DNA from: Petropleomorpha daqingensis
GTDB taxonomy: Bacteria; Actinomycetota; Actinomycetes; Mycobacteriales; Geodermatophilaceae
Reading direction: 5' to 3'
Assembly: GCF_013408985.1 (NCBI RefSeq)
Contig: NZ_JACBZT010000001.1
Span: forward strand, 5,225,197 to 5,289,196
Length of the DNA stretch: 64,000 bases
The notes beneath the pieces were generated by a model, which saw only the letters and a list, made by a program, of their open reading frames with translations, was not told the DNA's origin and searched no databases. A program made the translations under genes and the position numbers. Shown in pieces: positions 45,356 to 55,600 of this stretch (positions are counted from its first letter, which is position 1; each line of letters begins with the position of its first letter).

Positions 45356-46139
45356 GCTCGGCCGCCCGCCGGGCGTCGGCGAGGTGGCGGTCCACCGCCT
45401 CGGGGTCGCCGGCGACGGCGGCCGCGCGGGCCAGGGCCTCGTGGGCGAAGGCGAGGTCCCAGTCGCCGATGCCGTTCGCCTCGCAGATCTCCAGGACGCG
45501 CCGGGCGTGGTGCCGCGCCGGTTCCGCGCGGCCCAGGACGGCGTAGACGCGGGAGCACTGCCACTCCCCTCGGGCCAGGTTCACCGCGGTGCCGGCCTGC
45601 TCCCAGTGGTAGCGGGAGGCGTGGGCCATGTGGAGCATCCGGTCGTCCTGGGCCGGGGTGCGGTCCTCGGTCTCCATCAGCCGCCAGACGCCGTTGAAGA
45701 GGTCGACGGCCAGCTGCCGCTCGCTCTCGGCCGGCGGGACGGTGGCGTCGGGGGCGGCCGCCGGGAGATCGGGGGTGGGCGCGGGCACGTCGTCCTGCAG
45801 GTCGTCGGCGAGGTGGGCCAGGCGGTGCAGGTCACCGCGGACGCGGACCAGCCGGCTCTCCAGCCGCCGCCGGTGGTCGGCGAGGACGCGGTCGACGACG
45901 TCGGGGTCGCCGCCCTCGGCCACGCACGCGGCGACGTCGTCGAGCGGGACGCCGACCGACCGGAGGCGGGCGATGAGCCGGGCCTGGGGCAGCCGGTCGG
46001 CCCCGTACCAGCGGTAGCCGGTGTCGTCGTCCACGTCGTCGGGTGCGAACAGCCCGATGCGGTCGTAGTGCCGCAGGGCCTTGGCGGTCATGCCGGCCGC
46101 GGCGGCCAGCTGACCGACGCTGAGCCTCGTCGTCTCCAC
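45291..46139 (-). CDS. MerR family transcriptional regulator
   Basis: 282 residues. The N-terminal winged HTH (LSVGQLAAAAGMTAKALRHYDRIGLFAPDDVDDDTGYRWY) is classic MerR. A helical dimerisation region follows, then a large C-terminal domain with repeated helices (FNGVWRLMETEDR, ARGEWQCSRVYAVLGR, LARAAAVAGDPEAVDRHLADAR), possibly ligand-binding and TPR-like. GTG at 46139 fits the HTH and lies seven bases after a -10 box. The promoter contains a MerR-type operator, implying autoregulation. Effector unknown. Confidence 0.93.
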   Translation of the reverse strand: METTRLSVGQLAAAAGMTAKALRHYDRIGLFAPDDVDDDTGYRWYGADRLPQARLIARLRSVGVPLDDVAACVAEGGDPDVVDRVLADHRRRLESRLVRVRGDLHRLAHLADDLQDDVPAPTPDLPAAAPDATVPPAESERQLAVDLFNGVWRLMETEDRTPAQDDRMLHMAHASRYHWEQAGTAVNLARGEWQCSRVYAVLGRAEPARHHARRVLEICEANGIGDWDLAFAHEALARAAAVAGDPEAVDRHLADARRAAELIADPADRELLESDLASIPAS

Positions 46140-46146
46140 GCAGCGG

Positions 46147-46177
46147 ACGCTAGGACCTTGCCCCGCGGAAAGGTCCA
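46147..46177 (-). promoter_or_regulatory. MerR-type promoter with 19-bp spacer and internal palindrome
   Basis: On the minus strand TGGACC (46172-46177) and TAGCGT (46147-46152) are separated by 19 bp. The spacer region carries a perfect 7-bp inverted repeat, GGACCTT / AAGGTCC (46153-46159 and 46170-46176). Overlong spacers with an internal dyad are the hallmark of MerR-controlled promoters. Confidence 0.7.
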
Positions 46178-46194
46178 GCCCCCGCGCGGGGGCT
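46177..46194. repeat. Perfect 18-bp palindrome
   Basis: AGCCCCCGCGCGGGGGCT is fully self-complementary and sits directly upstream of the MerR promoter. It may be part of the control region or a transcription barrier. Confidence 0.5.
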
Positions 46195-46201
46195 CCGCTC
46201 G

Positions 46202-46273
46202 GCCGAGTGAGCAGTTGTGGTCGGCGACACGCGCCGACACGCGGTGCGCGCCGACCACAACTGCTCACTCGGC
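46202..46273. repeat. Long inverted repeat, 25-bp perfect arms
   Basis: Arms at 46202-46226 and 46249-46273 are exact complements (beginning GCCGAGTGAGCAGTTGTGG) around a 22-base loop that holds small internal CGCG repeats. No coding frame explains it. It is too long for a simple terminator and resembles a palindromic dispersed repeat or mobile-element remnant. Confidence 0.85.
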
Positions 46274-46334
46274 GCGCGGGAGCGCCTGTGGACGACGGCA
46301 GCAGGCGACCGCCGTGCCGTGCGAGCCTGCCGGC

Positions 46335-46565
46335 GTGCAGCAACACGGAACGCGACCGGCGGCCAGCTGGGTGCTGGGGCGCTCGGCGCGCTGGCACACC
46401 CCGGAAGGCGCAGCGATCCTGGCCGAGGACGGCGTCGCCGAGGACCGCCGTCGTGACCTGGCGGCGGTTCGGGCGACGGAGATCGGTGCCTTCAGCGGCG
46501 TGCTCGTGGCGCTCCTGAGGCTCCTCGTGATCGCCTGGCGAACCTTCCGCCGCGAGAGGGACTGA
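46335..46565 (+). CDS. Small single-pass membrane protein, unknown
   Basis: 76 residues from GTG. SWVLGRSARWHTPEGAAILAEDGVAEDRR is followed by one helix (AFSGVLVALLRLLVIAWRTF) and a basic tail. Codon third positions are strongly GC like the neighbouring genes. It is followed directly by a perfect terminator hairpin. No family recognised; the start is uncertain because no clear ribosome-binding site or -10 box is present. Confidence 0.6.
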   Translation: MQQHGTRPAASWVLGRSARWHTPEGAAILAEDGVAEDRRRDLAAVRATEIGAFSGVLVALLRLLVIAWRTFRRERD

Positions 46566-46601
46566 CCGCCCGGCCGGGACGAGTCGTCCCGGCCGGGCGG
46601 T
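46565..46601. terminator. Perfect 18-bp hairpin between convergent genes
   Basis: ACCGCCCGGCCGGGACGA and its exact complement flank a single G. It sits between the stops of the small membrane protein and uvrA, so it can end transcription from both sides. No T-run, as common in GC-rich actinobacteria. Confidence 0.85.
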
Positions 46602-46605
46602 GGGC

Positions 46606-49494
<2,889 letters not shown>

Positions 49495-49596
49495 CTGTTC
49501 CCTGTCGGTCGAGGTCGGACGTACTAGGTGGGGCACACAGAGGGCAACGGCGCCCTGCCGGGCAGTGCTTCCCGCAGGTGGCGGAGCCCACGCCGG

Positions 49597-51000
49597 TCAG
49601 CCGGCCGGGGCGCCCTTCAGCTCCTGCGGATCGAAGACGGGGGCGTGCCGACGCCAGGGCTGGCGGCGCTCGAGCTCTCCGGCGAGCCAGAGTAGTCGCG
49701 TTTCGGACCCCGGCGGGCCGGCGAACTGGACGGCCACCGGCCAGCCCTCGGGCCGCCGGCCCACCGGCAGGACCAGCGCCGGGACCCCGGCCAGGTTCCA
49801 CGGCGAGGCCCACGGCGCCCACCTGCTGTTGGCGGTGACGTTGGCCACGAAGGAGCGCTCGTGCCACGGCCGCGCCGGCAGCGGCGGGCCGTTCGTGATC
49901 GGCGTGAGCAGGAGGTCGACGTCCTCGAAGAAGGCCGTGACCTTCTCCCGGAACCGCTCCTGCGTGGCCGGCCGGACCAGCCCGGCGCGCCGGGCGAACC
50001 CGCCGATCCGGGCGTGCGTCGCGCTGCGCGGCTGCAGTGCCGCGCGGTCCAGCCCGTAGGCCTCCGTGTCGTCGTGCGCGCCGGCCATCCAGCGGGCCAG
50101 CGCGCCGACCGGCGGGGTGAGCGGCGGGTTGCGCCGGACGACGGTGTGCCCGGCGTCGCGCAGCAGCGCCACCGTGGCATCGATCGCGGCCCGGACGGCG
50201 GCGTCCGGCCCGGCGAGCGGGACCGGCGGGCGCAGCGACACCGCGATCCGCAGCGGACGGCCAGGGTCGTCCGGGACGAGCGGCCGCCCGGCCAGCACCG
50301 ACGTCGCCAGGGCGAGATCGGTGACCGTCGTGGCGAGCGCGCCGTTCTCGGCCATGCCCGACCAGCTGTCGAAGCCGAGCTCGGACGGGACGACGCCGCG
50401 CCCGGGCTTGAGCGTGACCAGCCCGCAGGCCGCGGCCGGGATGCGCAGCGAGCCCATGCCGTCGTTGCCGTGGGCGATCGGCACGCAGCCGGCGGCCACC
50501 GCGGCGGCGCTGCCGCCGGAGCTGCCGCCGGGCGTGCGCGCGGTGTCCCACGGGTTGCGGCTGACCGCGTGCGGGCCGTCGGTGGCGCCGTAGAGGCAGA
50601 GCTCCGGCACGCGGGTGATGCCGACGACGACGGCGCCGGCGGCGCGGAGGCGGGCGACCACCGGGTGGTCGGCCCGGGCCGGCTCGTCAGGGGCGGCGAG
50701 CGAGCCGTCGGTGCAGACCTCGCCCGCGACGGCGATGTTGTCCTTGATCGCGACCGGCACCCCGGCCAGCGGCAGGGACGACCGCTGCGGCGAGGCGTCG
50801 AGGTCGGCCGCCTCGGCCAGCGCGGCCTCGGTGCGGACCACCCGGAACGCGCCGATGCGGGCGTCGACCTCGGCGATGTGGTCGAGGTGGGCGCGGACGA
50901 CGTCGGCGGCGCGCAGCTCCCCCGACCGGACCCGGTCGGCGATCTCGGCGGCCGGGAGTCCGACCCCCGCGGGTGCGCGCACGGCTCCGCTAGCGTCCAT
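49597..51000 (-). CDS. Amidase (amidase signature family)
   Basis: 467 residues. The Ser-cisSer-Lys triad is visible: Lys86 in PVAIKDNI, Ser160 in TPGGSSGGS and Ser184 in GMGSLRIPAA. Family members hydrolyse diverse amides; the substrate is not predictable, and GatA is unlikely because no gatB/gatC is nearby. ATG lies seven bases after a TAGGTT -10 box. Divergent from the metallo-hydrolase gene. Confidence 0.92.
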   Translation of the reverse strand: MDASGAVRAPAGVGLPAAEIADRVRSGELRAADVVRAHLDHIAEVDARIGAFRVVRTEAALAEAADLDASPQRSSLPLAGVPVAIKDNIAVAGEVCTDGSLAAPDEPARADHPVVARLRAAGAVVVGITRVPELCLYGATDGPHAVSRNPWDTARTPGGSSGGSAAAVAAGCVPIAHGNDGMGSLRIPAAACGLVTLKPGRGVVPSELGFDSWSGMAENGALATTVTDLALATSVLAGRPLVPDDPGRPLRIAVSLRPPVPLAGPDAAVRAAIDATVALLRDAGHTVVRRNPPLTPPVGALARWMAGAHDDTEAYGLDRAALQPRSATHARIGGFARRAGLVRPATQERFREKVTAFFEDVDLLLTPITNGPPLPARPWHERSFVANVTANSRWAPWASPWNLAGVPALVLPVGRRPEGWPVAVQFAGPPGSETRLLWLAGELERRQPWRRHAPVFDPQELKGAPAG

Positions 51001-51007
51001 GACAGCG

Positions 51008-51013
51008 AACCTA
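51008..51013 (-). promoter_or_regulatory. -10 box TAGGTT for the amidase, leaderless-type
   Basis: On the minus strand TAGGTT ends seven bases before the amidase ATG, without a Shine-Dalgarno between. Confidence 0.4.
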
Positions 51014-51048
51014 ACTGCGTCGGCTGACACTTTCTGACTGGAGGCGGA

Positions 51049-51708
51049 ATGACCTACACCGGCGACGTGGAAGTCGGCGGTCCGGCCGACGTCCGAGAGC
51101 TGCCCGGCCTGACGATCAGCAAGATCGCGGTCAGCGAGATGGCCAACAACGCCTACCTGCTCCAGGACCCGGAGACCGGCGCGGCCCTGCTCATCGACGC
51201 CGCGGCCGAGCCGCAGACGCTGCTGCGGTTCATCGAGGGCGCCGACGTCCGCACCGTCGTCACCACGCACGGGCACTGGGACCACCACCGCGCGCTGCCC
51301 GAGGTCGTGGCCGCGACCCGCGCGGTCACCGTCGCGCACCCCGCCGACGCCGACGACCTCCCGGTCGAGGTGAAGCGCCCCGTGCAGCACGGCGACACGG
51401 TGACCGTCGGCGGCCAGACGCTGGAGGTCGTGCACCTGCGCGGGCACACGCCGGGCAGCATCGCGCTGGTCTGGCGCGGCGGCGAGGGCGCCGGCACGCA
51501 CGTCTTCACCGGCGACAGCCTCTTCCCCGGCGGCGTGGGCAACACGCAGAAGGACCCGGAGCGGTTCGCCAGGCTGATCGACGACGTCGAGCGGCGGATC
51601 TTCGACGTCCTCCCGGACGACACGTGGGTCTACCCCGGGCACGGCAAGGACACCACGCTGGGCGCCGAGCGCCCGCACCTCGGGGAGTGGCGCGAGCGCG
51701 GCTGGTAG
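51049..51708 (+). CDS. Metallo-beta-lactamase-fold hydrolase, glyoxalase II-like
   Basis: 219 residues. THGHWDHH gives the metal ligands His74, His76, Asp78 and His79; later GHTPGSI, FTGDSLFPGGVGNT and VYPGHGKDTT complete the site. This is the hydroxyacylglutathione-hydrolase-like subgroup; in actinobacteria substrates are likely mycothiol or other thiol esters (inference). GGAGG precedes the ATG. The 3' end falls in a 24-bp sequence repeated 312 bp downstream. Confidence 0.9.
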   Translation: MTYTGDVEVGGPADVRELPGLTISKIAVSEMANNAYLLQDPETGAALLIDAAAEPQTLLRFIEGADVRTVVTTHGHWDHHRALPEVVAATRAVTVAHPADADDLPVEVKRPVQHGDTVTVGGQTLEVVHLRGHTPGSIALVWRGGEGAGTHVFTGDSLFPGGVGNTQKDPERFARLIDDVERRIFDVLPDDTWVYPGHGKDTTLGAERPHLGEWRERGW

Positions 51709-51715
51709 CCGCCGA
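51692..51715 (+). repeat. 24-bp direct repeat, copy 1
   Basis: Covers the last codons and stop of the metallo-hydrolase gene. It is identical to 52004-52027 (GCGAGCGCGGCTGG...). Confidence 0.85.
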
Positions 51716-51769
51716 GGCGGAGTCCTTCGCCCGTGGAGGCGGGGTGCCCTGTTCCTAGAGCATCCAGGG

Positions 51770-51934
51770 ATGACGACGACGAAGGACGTGCGCTGCCGGC
51801 TCGGCATCCACTCGTGGGTCCGGCGGCACCCTCCCGACGAGCGGTACGAGGGCCCCGACCAGAAGGTCTGCCGACGGTGCGGCAAGCAGACGCGGCCCGC
51901 GGACGTGCCGCCCGGCGTCTTCGGCCCGGGCTGA
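51770..51934 (+). CDS. Small zinc-ribbon-like protein (54 aa)
   Basis: An ATG opens a 54-codon frame: DVRCRLGIHSWVRRHPPDER followed by VCRRCGKQTRPADVPPG. Cys, His and the CRRCGK knuckle make a likely one-zinc mini-domain (Cys9, His14, Cys34, Cys37). The motif CRLGxHxW...CRRCGK is shared with small uncharacterised proteins of bacteria and phages. No good Shine-Dalgarno is seen. It lies wholly between two copies of a 24-bp direct repeat. Confidence 0.7.
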   Translation: MTTTKDVRCRLGIHSWVRRHPPDERYEGPDQKVCRRCGKQTRPADVPPGVFGPG

Positions 51935-52003
51935 GCGGCATCGAGGGCTGCCGAGAGGGCGGGTTGGTCTACCCCTGACGCGTCCGGGCCACCAGGCTGG
52001 ACG

Positions 52004-52027
52004 GCGAGCGCGGCTGGTAGCCGCCGA
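52004..52027 (+). repeat. 24-bp direct repeat, copy 2
   Basis: Exact copy of 51692-51715, 14 bp before the next gene. The upstream flank differs, so only the 24 bp is duplicated. Confidence 0.85.
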
Positions 52028-52041
52028 CAACGGGAGGGCCC

Positions 52042-52260
52042 ATGCCCAGCACGCATCCGGAGCTGAACGGCTACACCGTCACGTTGGAGGTGTTCGTACC
52101 CGCGGAGAAGGCGCAGCGCATGGCGGACCGGCTCGACCACCGCTGGCACATCGAGAACTGGACGCCGGAAGCGGCCGCCTACGAGGTCGCGCGCGAGGCC
52201 CTCGAGGCGAGCGGCCTGCACCAGGCGGTCAGCCTCGGGGTGGCCGAGGTCCGCCGCTGA
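52042..52260 (+). CDS. Small hypothetical protein (72 aa)
   Basis: ATG with GGGAGGG upstream. The protein reads as a small alpha/beta fold: YTVTLEVFVPAEKAQRMADRLDHRWHIENWTP then AAYEVAREALEASG. No family recognised. Convergent with the gene at 52267, with 6 bp between stops. Confidence 0.75.
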   Translation: MPSTHPELNGYTVTLEVFVPAEKAQRMADRLDHRWHIENWTPEAAAYEVAREALEASGLHQAVSLGVAEVRR

Positions 52261-52266
52261 GCCGAG

Positions 52267-52551
52267 CTACTCCTCGCTCTCGAAGAGGGCGATGAGCTCG
52301 TCCGCCGTCCCGGCGACGTGCAGCGGGACGACGGAGACGAGCCAGGACGACCGCCGCGCGTCGAGGTCGATGGCGAGGTCCCACGCCGCCCGCGCGGTCA
52401 GCGGGCCGAAGCAGGCGTCGTCGCCGTCCTCCCCGACCGCGACCTCGACGAGCCAGGTGTCGGACAGGTCGGCGGCGAGCTCGTCGAAGTCGGGTTCGGT
52501 GCCGTCCACCGGCTCGGGAGCGTCGGCCTGGACGGGGTAGACCAGCGCCAT
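52267..52551 (-). CDS. Hypothetical acidic protein (94 aa)
   Basis: 94 residues, strongly acidic; VQADAPEPVDGTEPDFDELAADLSDTW then AWDLAIDLDARRSSWLVSVVPLHV. No motif recognised. ATG shares a base with the upstream SDR stop (TGATG), so it is translationally coupled to the SDR. Confidence 0.7.
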   Translation of the reverse strand: MALVYPVQADAPEPVDGTEPDFDELAADLSDTWLVEVAVGEDGDDACFGPLTARAAWDLAIDLDARRSSWLVSVVPLHVAGTADELIALFESEE

Positions 52552-53312
52552 CAGAGCTGGATCCCGCGGGTCAGCGCGCCGTCCACGACCAGGTGCGTCC
52601 CGGTCGTGAAGCTGGAGACCGGGCTGGAGAGGAAGACGACGGCCTTGGCCATCTCGTCCGGCCGGCCCATCCGGCCGGTCGGGTTGAGGCCGAGGGCCAT
52701 GTCGTAGAGGTCGGGCAGGGTCGTCTCGGCGCTGTGCCAGAAGCCGTTCTGGAAGTAGGTGTTGCCCGGCGAGACGACGTTGGCCCGGACACCGCGCTCG
52801 GCGAGCTGGAACGCCAGACCCGAGATGTAGCCGACCAGCGCCGTCTTCATCGTCCCGTACGGGCCGGCGGCGAAGTCGGCCTCGCGGCCGGAGACGCTCG
52901 AGATGGCCACGATCGACCCGTTGTCGCTCGCCTCCAGGTGCGGCAGGGCCGCCTTGGCCAGGCGGACGGTGTGCATGAGGTCGACCTCGAAGGAGGCGTA
53001 CCAGTTCTCCTCGGTGTCGGGCACGGCCAGCGCGCTCACGTTGGCGACGACGGCGTCGACACCGCCGAGCCGCTCCGCGGCGTCCACGACCCACGCGGTG
53101 AGCGCCGGGCCGTTGCGGACGTCGAGCTGCACCCCGCGCACCCCGGAACCGCGGCCGGCCAGCGCCTTCTCGGTCATCTCGATCTCGGCGGCGTCGCGGG
53201 CGCAGAACTCGACCACCGCGCCCTCGTCGGCGAACGCCTCGACGATCGCCCGCCCGATGCCCTTCGTGCCGCCCGTGACCAGTACGCGGGAGCCGGTGAG
53301 CTGGAGGTCCAT
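52551..53312 (-). CDS. Short-chain dehydrogenase/reductase
   Basis: 253 residues, classical SDR. The cofactor motif is TGGTKGIG (13-20); catalytic residues are Ser138/Ser139, Tyr152 and Lys156 (PYGTMK). The NNAG segment is replaced by NVSAL. It likely oxidises or reduces an alcohol or ketone with NAD(P). It follows the acetamidase-like gene by 10 bp, probably in one operon. Confidence 0.92.
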   Translation of the reverse strand: MDLQLTGSRVLVTGGTKGIGRAIVEAFADEGAVVEFCARDAAEIEMTEKALAGRGSGVRGVQLDVRNGPALTAWVVDAAERLGGVDAVVANVSALAVPDTEENWYASFEVDLMHTVRLAKAALPHLEASDNGSIVAISSVSGREADFAAGPYGTMKTALVGYISGLAFQLAERGVRANVVSPGNTYFQNGFWHSAETTLPDLYDMALGLNPTGRMGRPDEMAKAVVFLSSPVSSFTTGTHLVVDGALTRGIQL

Positions 53313-53322
53313 GGCTGTCCTT

Positions 53323-54321
53323 TCAGAGAGACCGAGCGCGGGAGCGCAGTTCGGCGTGCAGGCCGCCGTAGGCCGAGGCCGACGGCAGCAGCGACTTGCG
53401 GGCCTTGACGACGGCGCTGTAGTTCGCGTCGACGACGTTGGCGATCGGCACCTCGGTGATCTGCGAGAGCAGCTGGTAGGCGTCCATCGGGTGCAGGCCG
53501 TACAGCTCGCCGAACCAGTGCACGAGCTCGGCCTGGCCGATCCGCCAGGCGTCCTCCAGCGGCCGGCTGGAGCCGACCGTCATCCAGTGGGTGTCGTCCT
53601 CGAGGCGGGGCCAGGCCGGGGCGCCGCCCTTGACCAGCTCGACGATCAGCGTCGTCGTCATGGCGCCCTCGACGGCGGTGCCGCAGGCCTCGCCCTCGCC
53701 CTGGCGGTAGTGGCCGTCGCCGATCGAGAACAGCGCGCCCTCGACGTTGACGCCCAGGAAGCACGTCGTCCCGGCGCGCATCTGCGGGGTGTCCATGTTG
53801 CCGCCGAACCGCTCGGGCACCAGCGAGCTGCGCACCTCTCCCCCGGGCGGCGCGACGCCCACCGTGCCGAGCATCGGCTCGACCGGCAGCTCCACGGCCA
53901 GCTCGCTGTGCGCGGCCACGAACGTGACGGTGTTCTTGGCCCGGTCCAGCTCGTAGATCCAGGTGGTGTCGGGCAGCGCGTCCTGCAGGGTCACGACGCG
54001 GTCGGTGCTCGTCAGCCCGCCGAAGAACGGGATCGTCGCCGAGGCGCCGAAGTCGCGGGCCGGCTCGAGGGCGACGAGGTGCAGCGCGAGGGTGTCGCCG
54101 GGCTCGGCGCCCTCGACGTAGAACGGGCCGGTCTGCGGGTTGACGTAGCGGAGGTCGACCTTCTCGCTGGAGAGGTCCTTGACCGAGCGCAGTGCGCCGC
54201 AGAAGGCGTCGTCGGACCACAGCCGCAGCGCCGTCCCCGGCTGGATGCGACGCAACGGGGCGCCGCCGCCGAAGGTGAACGCGTACTGCTCGAACGTGGG
54301 CACGATCTCGACGACGTCCAT
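53323..54321 (-). CDS. Acetamidase/formamidase family protein
   Basis: 332 residues. FGASATIPFFGGLTS, GTVGVAPPGGEVRSSLVPERFGGNMDTPQMRAGTT and SIGDGHYRQGEGEACGTAVE are typical of the FmdA/AmdA family, which hydrolyses formamide or acetamide. The family often includes enzymes with untested substrates. ATG start. First of three genes (amidase-like, SDR, acidic protein). Confidence 0.9.
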   Translation of the reverse strand: MDVVEIVPTFEQYAFTFGGGAPLRRIQPGTALRLWSDDAFCGALRSVKDLSSEKVDLRYVNPQTGPFYVEGAEPGDTLALHLVALEPARDFGASATIPFFGGLTSTDRVVTLQDALPDTTWIYELDRAKNTVTFVAAHSELAVELPVEPMLGTVGVAPPGGEVRSSLVPERFGGNMDTPQMRAGTTCFLGVNVEGALFSIGDGHYRQGEGEACGTAVEGAMTTTLIVELVKGGAPAWPRLEDDTHWMTVGSSRPLEDAWRIGQAELVHWFGELYGLHPMDAYQLLSQITEVPIANVVDANYSAVVKARKSLLPSASAYGGLHAELRSRARSL

Positions 54322-54370
54322 GCGCCACAGTAGGAAGCAGCAGGTCCGGCGGGCAATCCCTGCTGAGACC

Positions 54371-55582
54371 CTACGGCCGCAGCCGGGCCTTGCCCGCGAG
54401 CTGGCCCACGTGCGCCGCCCCGAGCAGCTGCATGGTCCGGGTGATCTCCTTGGTCAGGACGTCGGCGACCCGCTGCACGCCGCGCTCGCCGCCGGCCATG
54501 AGCCCGTAGAGGAACGCCCGGCCGACCAGGCAGCCCCGGGCACCCATCGCGACCGCGGCGACGACGTCGGCGCCGTCGAGGATCCCGCCGTCGACGTACA
54601 CCTCCGCGCGGTCCCCGACGGCGTCCACGACCGCGGGCAGCAGCTCGAGCGGGACCGGAGCCCGGTCGAGCTGCCGACCGCCGTGGTTGCTGACGACGAC
54701 GGCGTCGGCCCCGGCGTCCACCACGGCGCGGGCGTCGTCCACGCCCTGCACGCCCTTGACGATGAGGGCACCGGGCCAGGACGCCTTCAGCTCACCGATG
54801 TCGGCGATCGTGGCGGCCGGCTCGAAGACCCGGTCGACCAGCTCGGCGACGGTGCCGCCCCAGGTGTGCAGCGAGGCGAACTCCAGGGGCGGGGTGGTGA
54901 GCAGGTCGATCCACCAGCTCGGGTGGACGGCTGCGTTGGCGAACGTGCGCAGGGTCAGCGCCGGCGGGATCGAGAAGCCGTTGCGGACGTCGCGCAGCCG
55001 CGGCCCGGCGACCGGGGTGTCGACGGTGAGCACCAGCGCCTCGAAGCCGGCCGCCTTCGCCCGCTCGACCAGGGCGCGGCTGGCGTCGCGGTCGCGCCAC
55101 AGGTAGAGCTGGAACCACTTCCGGGCGCCGGGGGCGGCCTCCGCCAGCGCCTCCACGGACGTCGTGCCCATGGTCGACAGCGCCATCGGGATGCCGGTGC
55201 GCTCCGCGACGCGGGCGACCGCGCCCTCCCCCTCGGTGTGCATCAGCCGGGTGAAGCCGGTGGGAGCGAACGCCAGCGGCAGGGTCGACGGCGCGCCGAG
55301 CAGGGTGGTCGACGGGTCGACGACGCTGACGTCGCGCAGCACGTTCGGCAGGAACTCGACCCGCTCGTAGGCCTCCCGCGAGCGGCGCAGCGAGATCTCC
55401 GCGCCCGCGGCGCCGTCGGCGTAGTCGAAGACCGCCTGCGGCACCCGGTGGCGGGCGATCTCGCGGAGGTCGCCGACGGTCGCCGCCTTGGCCAGCCGCC
55501 GGTCGGTCGCGTCGCCCGGCAATCGGCGCGGCCGGATCAGCTCGGAGAACTCCGACCACCGTGGGACCCGCCGCTCGACCAC
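54371..55582 (-). CDS. FMN-dependent alpha-hydroxyacid dehydrogenase (lactate dehydrogenase-like)
   Basis: 403 residues. KWFQLY (156-160), Lys276 in LIVKGVQG, and His300/Arg303 in VVSNHGGRQLD are the FMN- and substrate-binding residues of the LldD/glycolate oxidase family. It oxidises L-2-hydroxyacids; mycofactocin-linked MftD is a related alternative, but no mft genes are adjacent. GTG start. 18 bp after the broken DUF2891 gene. Confidence 0.92.
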   Translation of the reverse strand: MVERRVPRWSEFSELIRPRRLPGDATDRRLAKAATVGDLREIARHRVPQAVFDYADGAAGAEISLRRSREAYERVEFLPNVLRDVSVVDPSTTLLGAPSTLPLAFAPTGFTRLMHTEGEGAVARVAERTGIPMALSTMGTTSVEALAEAAPGARKWFQLYLWRDRDASRALVERAKAAGFEALVLTVDTPVAGPRLRDVRNGFSIPPALTLRTFANAAVHPSWWIDLLTTPPLEFASLHTWGGTVAELVDRVFEPAATIADIGELKASWPGALIVKGVQGVDDARAVVDAGADAVVVSNHGGRQLDRAPVPLELLPAVVDAVGDRAEVYVDGGILDGADVVAAVAMGARGCLVGRAFLYGLMAGGERGVQRVADVLTKEITRTMQLLGAAHVGQLAGKARLRP

Positions 55583-55600
55583 ACCCTCACCCTTCCGCCG

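Noticed and set aside
49495-49596. SOS box upstream of uvrA
   Set aside because: No convincing LexA site of the CGAAC-N4-GTTCG type was found in the gap, so none is called.
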